A DNA stretch of 14,887 bases from contig CBDURC010000055.1 of NCBI GenBank assembly GCA_965369635.1, positions 1 to 14,887 of the forward strand. Direction: 5' to 3'. Below, piece after piece: positions 7,286-13,742 of this stretch. A program made the position numbers and the translations under genes. The DNA comes from UBA3071 sp965369635 (GTDB lineage: Bacteria; Chloroflexota; Anaerolineae; UBA3071). The notes under the pieces are model-generated. The model ran no database searches. It saw only the letters and a list, made by a program, of their open reading frames with translations, and was not told the DNA's origin. Each line of letters starts with the position of its first letter. The first letter of the stretch is position 1.

Positions 7286-7310
7286 GATCAGCGGCTTTCA
7301 TCCGCTGATC
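7286..7310 (-). repeat. Nine-bp hairpin spanning the GNAT stop codon
   Basis: GATCAGCGG (7286-7294) and CCGCTGATC (7302-7310) are exact inverted repeats around a 7-base loop. The stop codon at 7288-7290 lies inside one arm. No U-tract follows on the minus strand, so it may stabilise the 3' end of the message or attenuate transcription rather than act as an intrinsic terminator. Bases 7200-7285 beyond it hold no gene that I can see. Confidence 0.45.
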
Positions 7311-8235
7311 GTTCTTCTCCATTCAGTGCTTTGAACCAGATGTCTGGGTCGGCCAAGGCCCGCTCTAGTCCCAGCGCGGTGAGCGATTCGGCCATGGCGT
7401 TAGCATGGGGAGTGCTGTCCAAGCGCAGTCGCACGTCAGCTTCGCTTGCCCGCGCAGCGGTGGTAGGGAAGGCTGTAGCCAGTGCTACCTCCAGCTCGTG
7501 CCCCCACCATTCAGGCAGCGTGGAGAGGCTCAGCGCGTAGGTCCCGCTCTCCCGCTTGGCGGACAGGTAGCCGAACGGCTCCCCTTGATACACTAGCTCG
7601 AACGCTTGCACACGTGATGGCCGCTTGGGCAGGTAATGGGCTTCGATCAGCTCCCGGCCAGCCGGTCGCGCTGCGTCCAGTTCTGCCTGCAGATAGTGCT
7701 TCCGCCGTTCCACCATGGCCCTCCCGACTAGCGGCCGCATCGTTATCTCCTCTGGAGCCTCGTGCTCGGTCACAGTGCCCGCAAATTCCCAACGCCGGAA
7801 CTCCAGCGGTTGAAAGCCCGCTCCGGCGAAGACCTCGGCGATGTAGGCGTCTCCCGGTGCAAGGCCAGCCCGAAGGTATGGATACTCCCGCTGGAGCGCG
7901 ACTTTCTCGGCGCTACCCAGCAAGTGCTCTTCAATGCCTTGTCCCTTGAAGCCTTTCAGTGCGACCATATCCAGTATCACGACCGAGGGGTGGTCGTAGA
8001 GCAGGACAAGATAGCCGACCATCTCTTCGCCGATGTTGGCACGGTAAGTGTCGGCTGTACGGACGAGGAAGCCAGGCGCGGTCCAGCGCTGGTAGATCGT
8101 CCGCTTGATAGTACTGCGCGCCAGTTTCTGGAAGCGCGGTTCTTCAGCACGCCGCTCGAGCATCAAGCGGGCAATGACCCGGCAGTCGCTTTGTGTGGCT
8201 GGTGAGATCGCCAAATCTGACTTCTTCTCTTCCAC
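7288..8235 (-). CDS. GNAT-family N-acetyltransferase, probably with two GNAT-like halves
   Basis: This 315-residue protein, with the chosen start, is predicted to transfer an acetyl group from acetyl-CoA to an unknown amine. Residues 8-160 look like a GNAT fold: ISPATQSDCRVIARLM, a MVGYLVLLYD strand, and the acetyl-CoA loop KGFKGQGIEEHLL at about 94-106, corresponding to the Q/RxxGxG/A motif. The second half, from about residue 165, repeats a GNAT-like order (EITMRPL..., EPFGYLSAKRE, then VRLRLDST) but lacks a clear pyrophosphate-binding loop, so it may be a degenerate second domain. I chose GTG 8235 because AGGAG lies 7 bases upstream (8243-8247) and a -10 box sits at 8268-8273. The frame stays open to an ATG at 8355, but that start would lie upstream of this promoter. 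Confidence 0.75.
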   Translation of the reverse strand: MEEKKSDLAISPATQSDCRVIARLMLERRAEEPRFQKLARSTIKRTIYQRWTAPGFLVRTADTYRANIGEEMVGYLVLLYDHPSVVILDMVALKGFKGQGIEEHLLGSAEKVALQREYPYLRAGLAPGDAYIAEVFAGAGFQPLEFRRWEFAGTVTEHEAPEEITMRPLVGRAMVERRKHYLQAELDAARPAGRELIEAHYLPKRPSRVQAFELVYQGEPFGYLSAKRESGTYALSLSTLPEWWGHELEVALATAFPTTAARASEADVRLRLDSTPHANAMAESLTALGLERALADPDIWFKALNGEERSADESR

Positions 8236-8267
8236 CCTTTTTCTCCTCGGTTGAGATCTCACCCAAC

Positions 8268-8273
8268 AGTATA
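8268..8273 (-). promoter_or_regulatory. Likely -10 box of the GNAT gene
   Basis: On the minus strand the sequence reads TATACT, with a weak -35 (TTCCCA, 4/6) 17 bases upstream. Transcription would start near 8260, about 25 bases before GTG 8235. This supports the shorter start for the acetyltransferase. Confidence 0.5.
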
Positions 8274-8394
8274 CCACATAGCGTGGGAAATGGGAAACGG
8301 GGTGCTGAGCATGGAAGCAGAAGATGTTACCGCTTCCTTCTCTGCTTTCCCTCACGAAGCAGTCCTGTGTGGACAGGGACGGTTGATTTTTCGC

Positions 8395-8416
8395 CCACAG
8401 GATTCTGTGGTATAAT
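8395..8416 (+). promoter_or_regulatory. Extended -10 promoter with overlapping dyad, driving the GT4 gene
   Basis: TGGTATAAT at 8408-8416 is an extended -10 element (TGn-TATAAT). No good -35 is found at normal spacing; TTGATT at 8383 is 22 bases away. CCACAG (8395-8400) and CTGTGG (8405-8410) form a perfect 6-bp dyad with a 4-base gap directly abutting the TATAAT hexamer. A second dyad, CCTGT-GTGG-ACAGG, lies at 8364-8377. The dyads are placed where a regulator would block or assist polymerase. Confidence 0.6.
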
Positions 8417-8422
8417 CTGTGT

Positions 8423-9616
8423 GTGACCGATTCGCTTTTGCCGTCTGACCTACCGTCTCACGTTGGCCTGAACGCACATCTGCTTTCTCTGACGGAGACC
8501 TATCGTGGGGCGGGGATCAACGGCCACATCCACAACCTGCTGCGAAGACTGCCGGCGACCGCTCCAGACCTGCGCTTCACAGCATTCTTGAGCGAGCGCC
8601 GCTTCGTGGCTCCGCCTGGCATGGCGATGCACTCTGTGCGCTGGCCTACGTCCAGGCCGCTAGTGCGCATTATTTGGGAACAACTGCTGCTGCCCCAGGC
8701 ATTGCGCGCGCGGCGCGTCGACTTGCTGCACGGACTGGCTTATGCCACGCCCTTCGCCTCTCCCTGTCCGGCAGTGGTCACCGTTCACGACCTCACCTTC
8801 TTCCGCTTCCCCGAGACGCTGAAGCCGCTCAGGCGCGTCTATCTGAGGGCGGCGACCCGCAGTGCCACGCGACGGGCAATGCGGGTCATCGCGGTCTCCC
8901 GTCAGACCAGGGATGATGTGATACAGTTCTTGCATGTCCCTGCCGGGAAGGTGGAGGTCGTGTACAACGGCGTGGACGAAGCCTTCAGCCCCGCGGCGCC
9001 GGAAGAACTGGACCGGTTCCGGCAACAGCGAGGCTTGCCGCCGCGGTTCATACTCTTCCTGGGTACGCTGGAGCCTCGCAAGAACGTCGTGTCCTTGTTG
9101 GAGGCGTTTACTCAGTGGCGAAGAGATGCCGGCCGGGGAAAGGTGGCTGATGGAGTTAAGCTCGTCGTGGCGGGGGCGAAGGGATGGTATTTCGAGCGCA
9201 TCTTTGCCCGCGCTGAGGAGCTTGGGCTGGCCGATGAACTGCTTTTCCCGGGCTTCTTGCCGGGTGAGGAATTGCCCTGGTGGTACCGGGCTGCCGAGTG
9301 CTTCGTCTACCCGTCCATCTACGAGGGGTTCGGTCTGCCAGTGCTGGAGGCTATGGCCTGTGGCACACCGGTGATCACGTCTTCAATCCCCTCGTTGACA
9401 GAGGTGGCAGGCGACGCTGCTATCATCGTGAGCCCACGGGATGTCTCCGCCCTGGCCGAAGCCATCGGTCGGGTGATGGGAGATGCGACATTGCGCGCGG
9501 AGATGCGGCAGGCTGGCCTGCGGCAGGCTGCCCGCTTTTCCTGGAACAAGGCCGCGGCAGAGACGGCGGCTGTCTACCGCCGGGCCTTGAGTTTGGGAGG
9601 AACAAGTCATGGCTAG
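8423..9616 (+). CDS. GT4-family (group 1) glycosyltransferase
   Basis: This 397-residue GT-B fold enzyme would move a sugar from a nucleotide donor onto a lipid-linked glycan on the cytoplasmic side. The N-terminus shows HVGLNAHLLSLTETYRGAGINGHIHNLL, the usual acceptor-side glycine loop. The donor half has VVYNGVDEAF, LGTLEPRKN (from 213) and the E-x7-E motif in YEGFGLPVLEAM (Glu301 and Glu309), then CGTPVITS. The likely start is GTG 8423, only 6 bases after a TATAAT box, so the message is probably leaderless and has no Shine-Dalgarno. The stop overlaps the next gene by 8 bases, so the two are co-translated. The neighbouring sugar phosphotransferase suggests a mannosyl- or similar transferase in exopolysaccharide assembly. 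The exact sugar cannot be read. Confidence 0.9.
   Translation: MTDSLLPSDLPSHVGLNAHLLSLTETYRGAGINGHIHNLLRRLPATAPDLRFTAFLSERRFVAPPGMAMHSVRWPTSRPLVRIIWEQLLLPQALRARRVDLLHGLAYATPFASPCPAVVTVHDLTFFRFPETLKPLRRVYLRAATRSATRRAMRVIAVSRQTRDDVIQFLHVPAGKVEVVYNGVDEAFSPAAPEELDRFRQQRGLPPRFILFLGTLEPRKNVVSLLEAFTQWRRDAGRGKVADGVKLVVAGAKGWYFERIFARAEELGLADELLFPGFLPGEELPWWYRAAECFVYPSIYEGFGLPVLEAMACGTPVITSSIPSLTEVAGDAAIIVSPRDVSALAEAIGRVMGDATLRAEMRQAGLRQAARFSWNKAAAETAAVYRRALSLGGTSHG
9595..9602 (+). promoter_or_regulatory. Ribosome binding site of the sugar phosphotransferase
   Basis: GGGAGGAA lies inside the end of the GT4 gene, with 6 bases before ATG 9609. It supports the overlapping start of the downstream gene. 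Confidence 0.6.
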
Positions 9617-11036
9617 ACGGTTACGGCGCTGGCTTCCCCTGCTCATGGCGGGAATCGACGTGGTGTTGATTAATCTGGCCTTCGTTGTAGCATTCTGGGT
9701 GCGCTACGAATTGCAGTGGTTTCGGGCTGTGGACCCGGCCTACGATGCGACTTTCCGCACCTACATCCCCTTGGCTGCGCTGCTGACGGCGTTGCTGCTC
9801 TTCGCCTACCGAGGAGCAGGGCTTTATGACCCGCGCCGTGCGCGCTCCTGGTTCGATGAGATGCGCGCCATCATCAATGGCACGGCTTTCGGGATCGTGG
9901 CCTTGGTCTTCTTCGTCTTTGCGGTCCGTCCCCTTGTCTATTCCCGCCTGATTTTCTTCTATGCTGCTGTCCTGATAACCATCGTCTTGGGGGTGGCTCG
10001 GCTGGTGAAATCCATCGTGCTGGCCCGGCTGCGGAGGCGGGGCCGCGCTGTGGCCAGGGTGCTCATCGTCGGCGCGGGAGAGACAGGACGTACGTTGATG
10101 AGCAACCTGGTGGCCCATCCTGAGTTCGGGTATCAGGTAGTGGGTTTCGTGGACGACAACCCGGATAAGGGGCGCACCGACATCGGTCGTTTCCAGGCTT
10201 TGGGGAGTGTGGACAATCTTCCTCGCGTGTTGGAGGAAGAACTAATTGACGAGGTCATCATTGCTCTGCCCTGGCAGGCACACCGCAAGATCATCCGCCT
10301 GGTCAACGAATGCCAGCGAGCAGACGTGCGAGCGCGCATCATCCCAGACCTTTTCCAGATGAGCCTCAGCCGAGTGGATGTGGACGACATCAACGGCATC
10401 CCCCTTATCGGGGTCAGGGAAGTCAGCATCACCGGCTTCAACCTGGCCCTCAAGCGAGCCACGGATGTGCTGGTCGCCGTCCTGAGTCTGGTCTTGGCCT
10501 TGCCGATGATGCTCCTGATTGCCCTGGCCATTCGCCTCGATTCCGCCGGCTCTGTGCTCTTCCGCCAAGAGCGAGTGGGCAAGGGAGGCAGGCTCTTCGC
10601 GATGTACAAGTTCCGGTCCATGATCGAGGGGGCAGATGCGGAACGGGAGGCATTGACTCAGATCGAGGAGGTGGATGGGCGCAGATTCAAGCTGAAAAAC
10701 GATCCGCGCGTCACTCGCGTGGGCCGCTTCCTGCGGCGCACTAGTTTCGATGAGTTGCCCCAGATCTACAACGTGTTGAGGGGCGAGATGAGCCTGGTGG
10801 GGCCTCGCCCAGCGCTGCCCGAGGAGGTAACTCGGTACCAGAAATGGCACAAGAAACGATTGGAAGTCGTACCTGGCATCACCGGATTGTGGCAAGTTAG
10901 CGGGCGCAGCGAAATCCCCTTTGACGAGATGGTGTTGTTGGACGCCTACTACATTGAAAACTGGTCCTTGGGACTGGACTTGCGCATTCTCCTGCAAACC
11001 ATCCCCAAAGCCCTCTTCGGTGAAGGCGCGTATTGA
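9609..11036 (+). CDS. Polyprenyl-phosphate sugar phosphotransferase (WcaJ/WbaP type, exopolysaccharide initiation)
   Basis: This 475-residue membrane enzyme is predicted to place the first sugar-1-phosphate on undecaprenyl phosphate and so start exopolysaccharide or glycan repeat-unit synthesis. Four N-terminal membrane helices occur within about residues 8-130. A Rossmann-like CoA_binding_3 domain follows with VLIVGAGETGRTLM at about 149-162 and VVGFVDDNPDKG. The catalytic bacterial sugar-transferase domain begins at KRATD (282-286) with a hydrophobic re-entrant helix to about 308. It then shows FRQERVGKGG (318-327), YKFRSM (333-338), FDELPQ (380-385) and SLVGPRP (395-401). The length matches full-size WcaJ/WbaP proteins. 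It starts within the last codons of the GT4 gene. Glucose-1-P or galactose-1-P are the usual substrates, but the sugar is not determinable here. Confidence 0.93.
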   Translation: MARRLRRWLPLLMAGIDVVLINLAFVVAFWVRYELQWFRAVDPAYDATFRTYIPLAALLTALLLFAYRGAGLYDPRRARSWFDEMRAIINGTAFGIVALVFFVFAVRPLVYSRLIFFYAAVLITIVLGVARLVKSIVLARLRRRGRAVARVLIVGAGETGRTLMSNLVAHPEFGYQVVGFVDDNPDKGRTDIGRFQALGSVDNLPRVLEEELIDEVIIALPWQAHRKIIRLVNECQRADVRARIIPDLFQMSLSRVDVDDINGIPLIGVREVSITGFNLALKRATDVLVAVLSLVLALPMMLLIALAIRLDSAGSVLFRQERVGKGGRLFAMYKFRSMIEGADAEREALTQIEEVDGRRFKLKNDPRVTRVGRFLRRTSFDELPQIYNVLRGEMSLVGPRPALPEEVTRYQKWHKKRLEVVPGITGLWQVSGRSEIPFDEMVLLDAYYIENWSLGLDLRILLQTIPKALFGEGAY

Positions 11037-11044
11037 ATGGGTTT

Positions 11045-11093
11045 CGAACTTGCCATCTTCGTCCCCGGAACCTTCGAACCTGAAACCACTTGG
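11045..11093. repeat. Heptanucleotide-repeat relic in the spacer
   Basis: The short gap before the M20 gene carries a rough 7-base periodicity (cgaactt, gccatct, tcgtccc, cggaacc, ttcgaac, ctgaaac, cacttgg). Its aacttgcca(t)ct block at 11047-11057 almost repeats the block at 13697-13709. It is probably a decayed member of a dispersed repeat family. Confidence 0.4.
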
Positions 11094-11104
11094 AGGCGTC
11101 GTGC

Positions 11105-12292
11105 ATGTTCCATTTTTCTGCCCAGGACGAACGTGACCTGATCAGCTTTCTGCGCGATCTAGCGCGTATCCCCAGCCTCTCCACTCAGGAGGAGGAAGTG
11201 GCTATCCGGCTGGCGGAGGAGATGCGTCGCGTGGGTTTCCAGGACGTGTACACTGACCACATGGGCAGCGTCGTCGGACGCATCGGGTCAGGGCCAGGAC
11301 CGATACTGCTGTACGATGCTCACATGGATGTGGTAGACGTCGGCGACCCTCAGGCGTGGCAGCGTGACCCCTTTGGGGCCGAGATCGAGGATGACGTGAT
11401 GTTCGGCCGCGGCACGGTAGACACGAAGGGTGCCATAGCGGCCATGGTCTATGGCGCTAAGGCCTTGATCGAGGCTGACTCGCCGCTGGCGGGCAGTCTC
11501 TACGTGGTGGGCGTGGTGCAGGAGGAGCCCAGCGAGGGGCTGGCCATGCGCGTGCTGGTGGAAGAAGGAGGACTGCGACCCGATTTCGTCGTGCTGGGGG
11601 AGCCTACGAATCTGGAAGTGAGCCGGGGACAACGAGGACGCATGGAAATGCAAGTCACACTGCGAGGCCGTTCCTGTCATGCCTCGACTCCGGAGCAGGG
11701 GGAGAACGCTCTGCACGCTGCCGCCCGCGTGATCTTTGGCGTCGAACTCTTAGCCCCAAGCCTGCTCAGCGATCCCGTTTTGGGACAGGGAACCATCGCC
11801 GTTACCAATTTGGAGACCGTGGCCTGCAGCCGCAACGTCATCCCCGACTGCTGCTGCCTGATCATGGACCGCCGCTTGACGTTGGGCGAGACGGAAGCGC
11901 GGGCTTTGAACGAGATCCGGCAGATCATCAACCGCGAGGGAGTGAAGGCCGAGGTGGCTGTTAGCGAGTACGAGGTGACCAGCTACACCGGCTACCGATG
12001 CCGCTATCGGGGATTCTACCCCGCCTGGGTGATGGAGGAGGATCACCCGCTGGTGCGCGCGGCGCTGCGGGCGTCTGAACGAGCCATTGGGCGCCGCCCG
12101 CGGCTAACCACCTGGGCTTTCTCTACCGATGGCGTCTATACGCTGGGCCAGGCGGGCATTCCAACCATTGGCTTCGGGCCGGGGGAGGAACGCTACGCTC
12201 ACACTGCCGAGGAACAGATCCGCCTGGCCGACGTTTTCAAGGCGGCCAAGGTGTATGCACAACTGGCGGTGGAGGTGTTGGGCACCCGCTGA
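11105..12292 (+). CDS. M20-family metallohydrolase (YgeY/ArgE/DapE-like)
   Basis: This 395-residue zinc-dependent amidohydrolase/peptidase has the complete M20 signature. Visible features are YDAHMDVVD (metal His73 and catalytic Asp75), FGRGTVDTKGA (bridging Asp106), VVQEEPSEG (general base Glu140 and metal Glu141), LGEPTN (Glu166) and, near the end, YAHTAEEQ with His366. A dimerisation lid domain separates the two halves of the catalytic domain. The sequence looks most like the YgeY subgroup of unknown substrate rather than true ArgE or DapE. ATG 11105 is preferred because GGAGG lies at 11092-11096; a TTG at 11090 overlaps that site. It sits between glycan genes and may be a passenger. Alternatively it could deacylate an amide-linked sugar or amino acid, but that is speculation. 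Confidence 0.88.
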   Translation: MFHFSAQDERDLISFLRDLARIPSLSTQEEEVAIRLAEEMRRVGFQDVYTDHMGSVVGRIGSGPGPILLYDAHMDVVDVGDPQAWQRDPFGAEIEDDVMFGRGTVDTKGAIAAMVYGAKALIEADSPLAGSLYVVGVVQEEPSEGLAMRVLVEEGGLRPDFVVLGEPTNLEVSRGQRGRMEMQVTLRGRSCHASTPEQGENALHAAARVIFGVELLAPSLLSDPVLGQGTIAVTNLETVACSRNVIPDCCCLIMDRRLTLGETEARALNEIRQIINREGVKAEVAVSEYEVTSYTGYRCRYRGFYPAWVMEEDHPLVRAALRASERAIGRRPRLTTWAFSTDGVYTLGQAGIPTIGFGPGEERYAHTAEEQIRLADVFKAAKVYAQLAVEVLGTR

Positions 12293-12358
12293 TTGGTCGA
12301 TGAGGTCTACAGCTAAGGCATGGTCATCGACGGACCATAGGATGTGCAGTTTGCAGTA

Positions 12359-12400
12359 GCGACTTCAGTCGCTTTCGCTCCGTTTTGGACGACTGAAGTC
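12359..12400. repeat. Intergenic REP/MITE-like hairpin
   Basis: GACTTCAGTCG (12361-12371) is the exact reverse complement of CGACTGAAGTC (12390-12400), giving an 11-bp stem around an 18-base loop. Each arm is itself a short dyad (CGACT..AGTCG). It lies in the 173-base spacer between the M20 and GT28 genes, and no U-tract follows. The design resembles dispersed palindromic repeats rather than a terminator. No other copy occurs in this window. I see no gene or convincing promoter in the rest of the spacer. Confidence 0.5.
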
Positions 12401-12456
12401 ACAACGAGCAGAATCGGCAATGTCCAGTTCGTACAGGCGCCGAAGCTGACGGGAAC

Positions 12457-12465
12457 AGGAAAGGA
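12457..12465 (+). promoter_or_regulatory. Ribosome binding site of the MGDG-synthase-like gene
   Basis: AGGAAAGGA directly precedes ATG 12466 and provides an AGGA core 5 bases from the start, which fixes this start codon. Confidence 0.6.
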
Positions 12466-13602
12466 ATGGACGACAGCAAGGTCTTGCTGCTTTTCTCCGC
12501 CACCGGCGGCGGCCACCGGAGCGTGGCGGAGGCGCTGATGGAGGCCTTTGCCCTGCAGGCCCCTGCCGCTCGCGTGATCCTGGTAGATCTCTTCCACGAT
12601 TGTACCCTCTTCCCCATCAACCGCGTTGGACGCAGCTATCGGCTCCTGGTACAGAACGCGCCTGTCTTGTGGCGAGCCATCTGGCGATTCGGAGAGGACA
12701 AGCGACGCCTGGCTTGGATTATGCGGCTGTGCATGCCCCTGGTTCAGCCTGTGCGCCGCTGTCTGCGCGAGCAGGCCCCCGACCTGGTGATCTCCGTTCA
12801 CCCTCTGCTCAACCACATTCCCTTGCGCTTCCTGCGAGAAGAGGGCAACCAAGCTCCTTTCGTCACGGTGGTGACCGATTGGGCCAGTGTGCCTCTCGCT
12901 TGGTTCTGCCCTCAGGTGGACCTTTGCGTCGTTCCTAACGAAGCGGCAGTTCACCGGGCGCGGGCGGCTGGCCTTTCCGCCGAACAGATGCGCGTGGTAG
13001 GCATGCCGGTAAGTGGTCGCTTCCATCCAGTGGAAAGGCTGGCGAAGCCACGATGGCGGCAACAGTTGAGGCTAGACCCTGACCAACCGACTGTGCTGCT
13101 TGTAGGCGGCGGCGGCGTGGGCTCGCTGGGGGAAATCGCCCTGGCTGTGGCTGACGAGTTGGCCGCTGAGGGACACGGCCAACTCGTCGTCATCTGTGGG
13201 CGGAATGAACATCTACGGCAACAGCTTGCGCGGCGGATGTGGCCGATACCTGTGACTGTGCAAGGTTTTGTGACCAACATGCCGGACTGGATGGGCGCTG
13301 CTGACTTGATCATCACCAAGGCTGGGCCAAGCACCATCGCCGAGGCGTTGGTCGTGGGCCTGCCCATTCTGCTCTGCAGTTTCATTCCCGGCCAAGAGGA
13401 GGGGAATGTGCCCTTCGTGGTGGAGCATGGCGCTGGCGTCTACGCTGAGAAGCCGACGGAGATCGCCCGCCGGGTGGGTGAGTGGCTGCGGCCCGGCAAT
13501 ACGATGCTGGTTCAAATGGCTGCGCGAGCCCGGGCACTGGGACGACCTGCGGCTGCGAAAGAGATCGCTGAGGAGATATTGCGACTGCTGCCGATTCGCT
13601 GA
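12466..13602 (+). CDS. MGDG-synthase/GT28-type glycosyltransferase (probable glycolipid synthase)
   Basis: This 378-residue GT-B enzyme is related to monogalactosyldiacylglycerol synthase, UgtP and MurG. These enzymes transfer a hexose or HexNAc from a UDP-sugar to a lipid at the inner membrane face. The N-terminal MGDG-synthase domain opens with VLLLFSATGGGHRSVAEAL, with the diagnostic GGGH ending at His17, and contains DLVISVHPLLNHIPL. The donor domain shows VLLVGGGGVGSLGEIAL, VQGFVTNMPDWMGAADLIITKAGPSTIAEAL (Lys285, Gly287, Ser289, Glu293) and PGQEEGN, the usual GT28 nucleotide-binding pattern. Length fits UgtP-like enzymes. Good spacing of AGGAAAGGA supports the start. A diacylglycerol acceptor is the best guess, but a polyprenyl or other lipid is possible. 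Confidence 0.88.
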   Translation: MDDSKVLLLFSATGGGHRSVAEALMEAFALQAPAARVILVDLFHDCTLFPINRVGRSYRLLVQNAPVLWRAIWRFGEDKRRLAWIMRLCMPLVQPVRRCLREQAPDLVISVHPLLNHIPLRFLREEGNQAPFVTVVTDWASVPLAWFCPQVDLCVVPNEAAVHRARAAGLSAEQMRVVGMPVSGRFHPVERLAKPRWRQQLRLDPDQPTVLLVGGGGVGSLGEIALAVADELAAEGHGQLVVICGRNEHLRQQLARRMWPIPVTVQGFVTNMPDWMGAADLIITKAGPSTIAEALVVGLPILLCSFIPGQEEGNVPFVVEHGAGVYAEKPTEIARRVGEWLRPGNTMLVQMAARARALGRPAAAKEIAEEILRLLPIR

Positions 13603-13632
13603 TTTGAGCGAGAGTGAGTATAATGCCCGCTG

Positions 13633-13722
13633 TTGGTACATTGGTGAACTGGTAAAAGTGAACTGGCAAATTGGTCTTTCCGTCGGGTGATCCCCCAACT
13701 TGCCAATCTACCGACCTACCAC
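13633..13722. repeat. Two inverted tracts of heptanucleotide repeats
   Basis: Bases 13633-13674 hold six 7-base units (ttggtac, attggtg, aactggt, aaaagtg, aactggc, aaattgg). Bases 13695-13722 hold four units in the opposite orientation (ccaactt, gccaatc, taccgac, ctaccac). The arms 13661-13674 and 13695-13708 match as inverted repeats at 11 of 14 positions. This resembles the short tandemly repeated heptamers described in cyanobacterial spacers. It occupies most of the 140-base gap between the GT28 and GT2 genes. Confidence 0.6.
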
Positions 13723-13742
13723 ACGTGAGGTACACAACATAA

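Noticed and set aside
7286..7310. GNAT hairpin as an intrinsic terminator
   Set aside because: The stem is good, but no run of U follows in the direction of transcription.
8236..8355. N-terminal extension of the GNAT gene to an ATG at 8355
   Set aside because: The extra 40 residues resemble no GNAT sequence and would place the start upstream of the -10 box at 8268-8273. GTG 8235 has a good ribosome site.
12313..13062. Minus-strand open frame opposite the GT28 gene
   Set aside because: It has no recognisable motif, covers the repeat-bearing spacer and is a shadow of a clear GT28 domain on the plus strand.
13619..13624. TATAAT hexamer just after the GT28 gene, as a promoter for GT2
   Set aside because: No acceptable -35 or extended -10 element accompanies it, and it would give a leader of over 100 bases through repeat DNA. 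Left as a possibility only.
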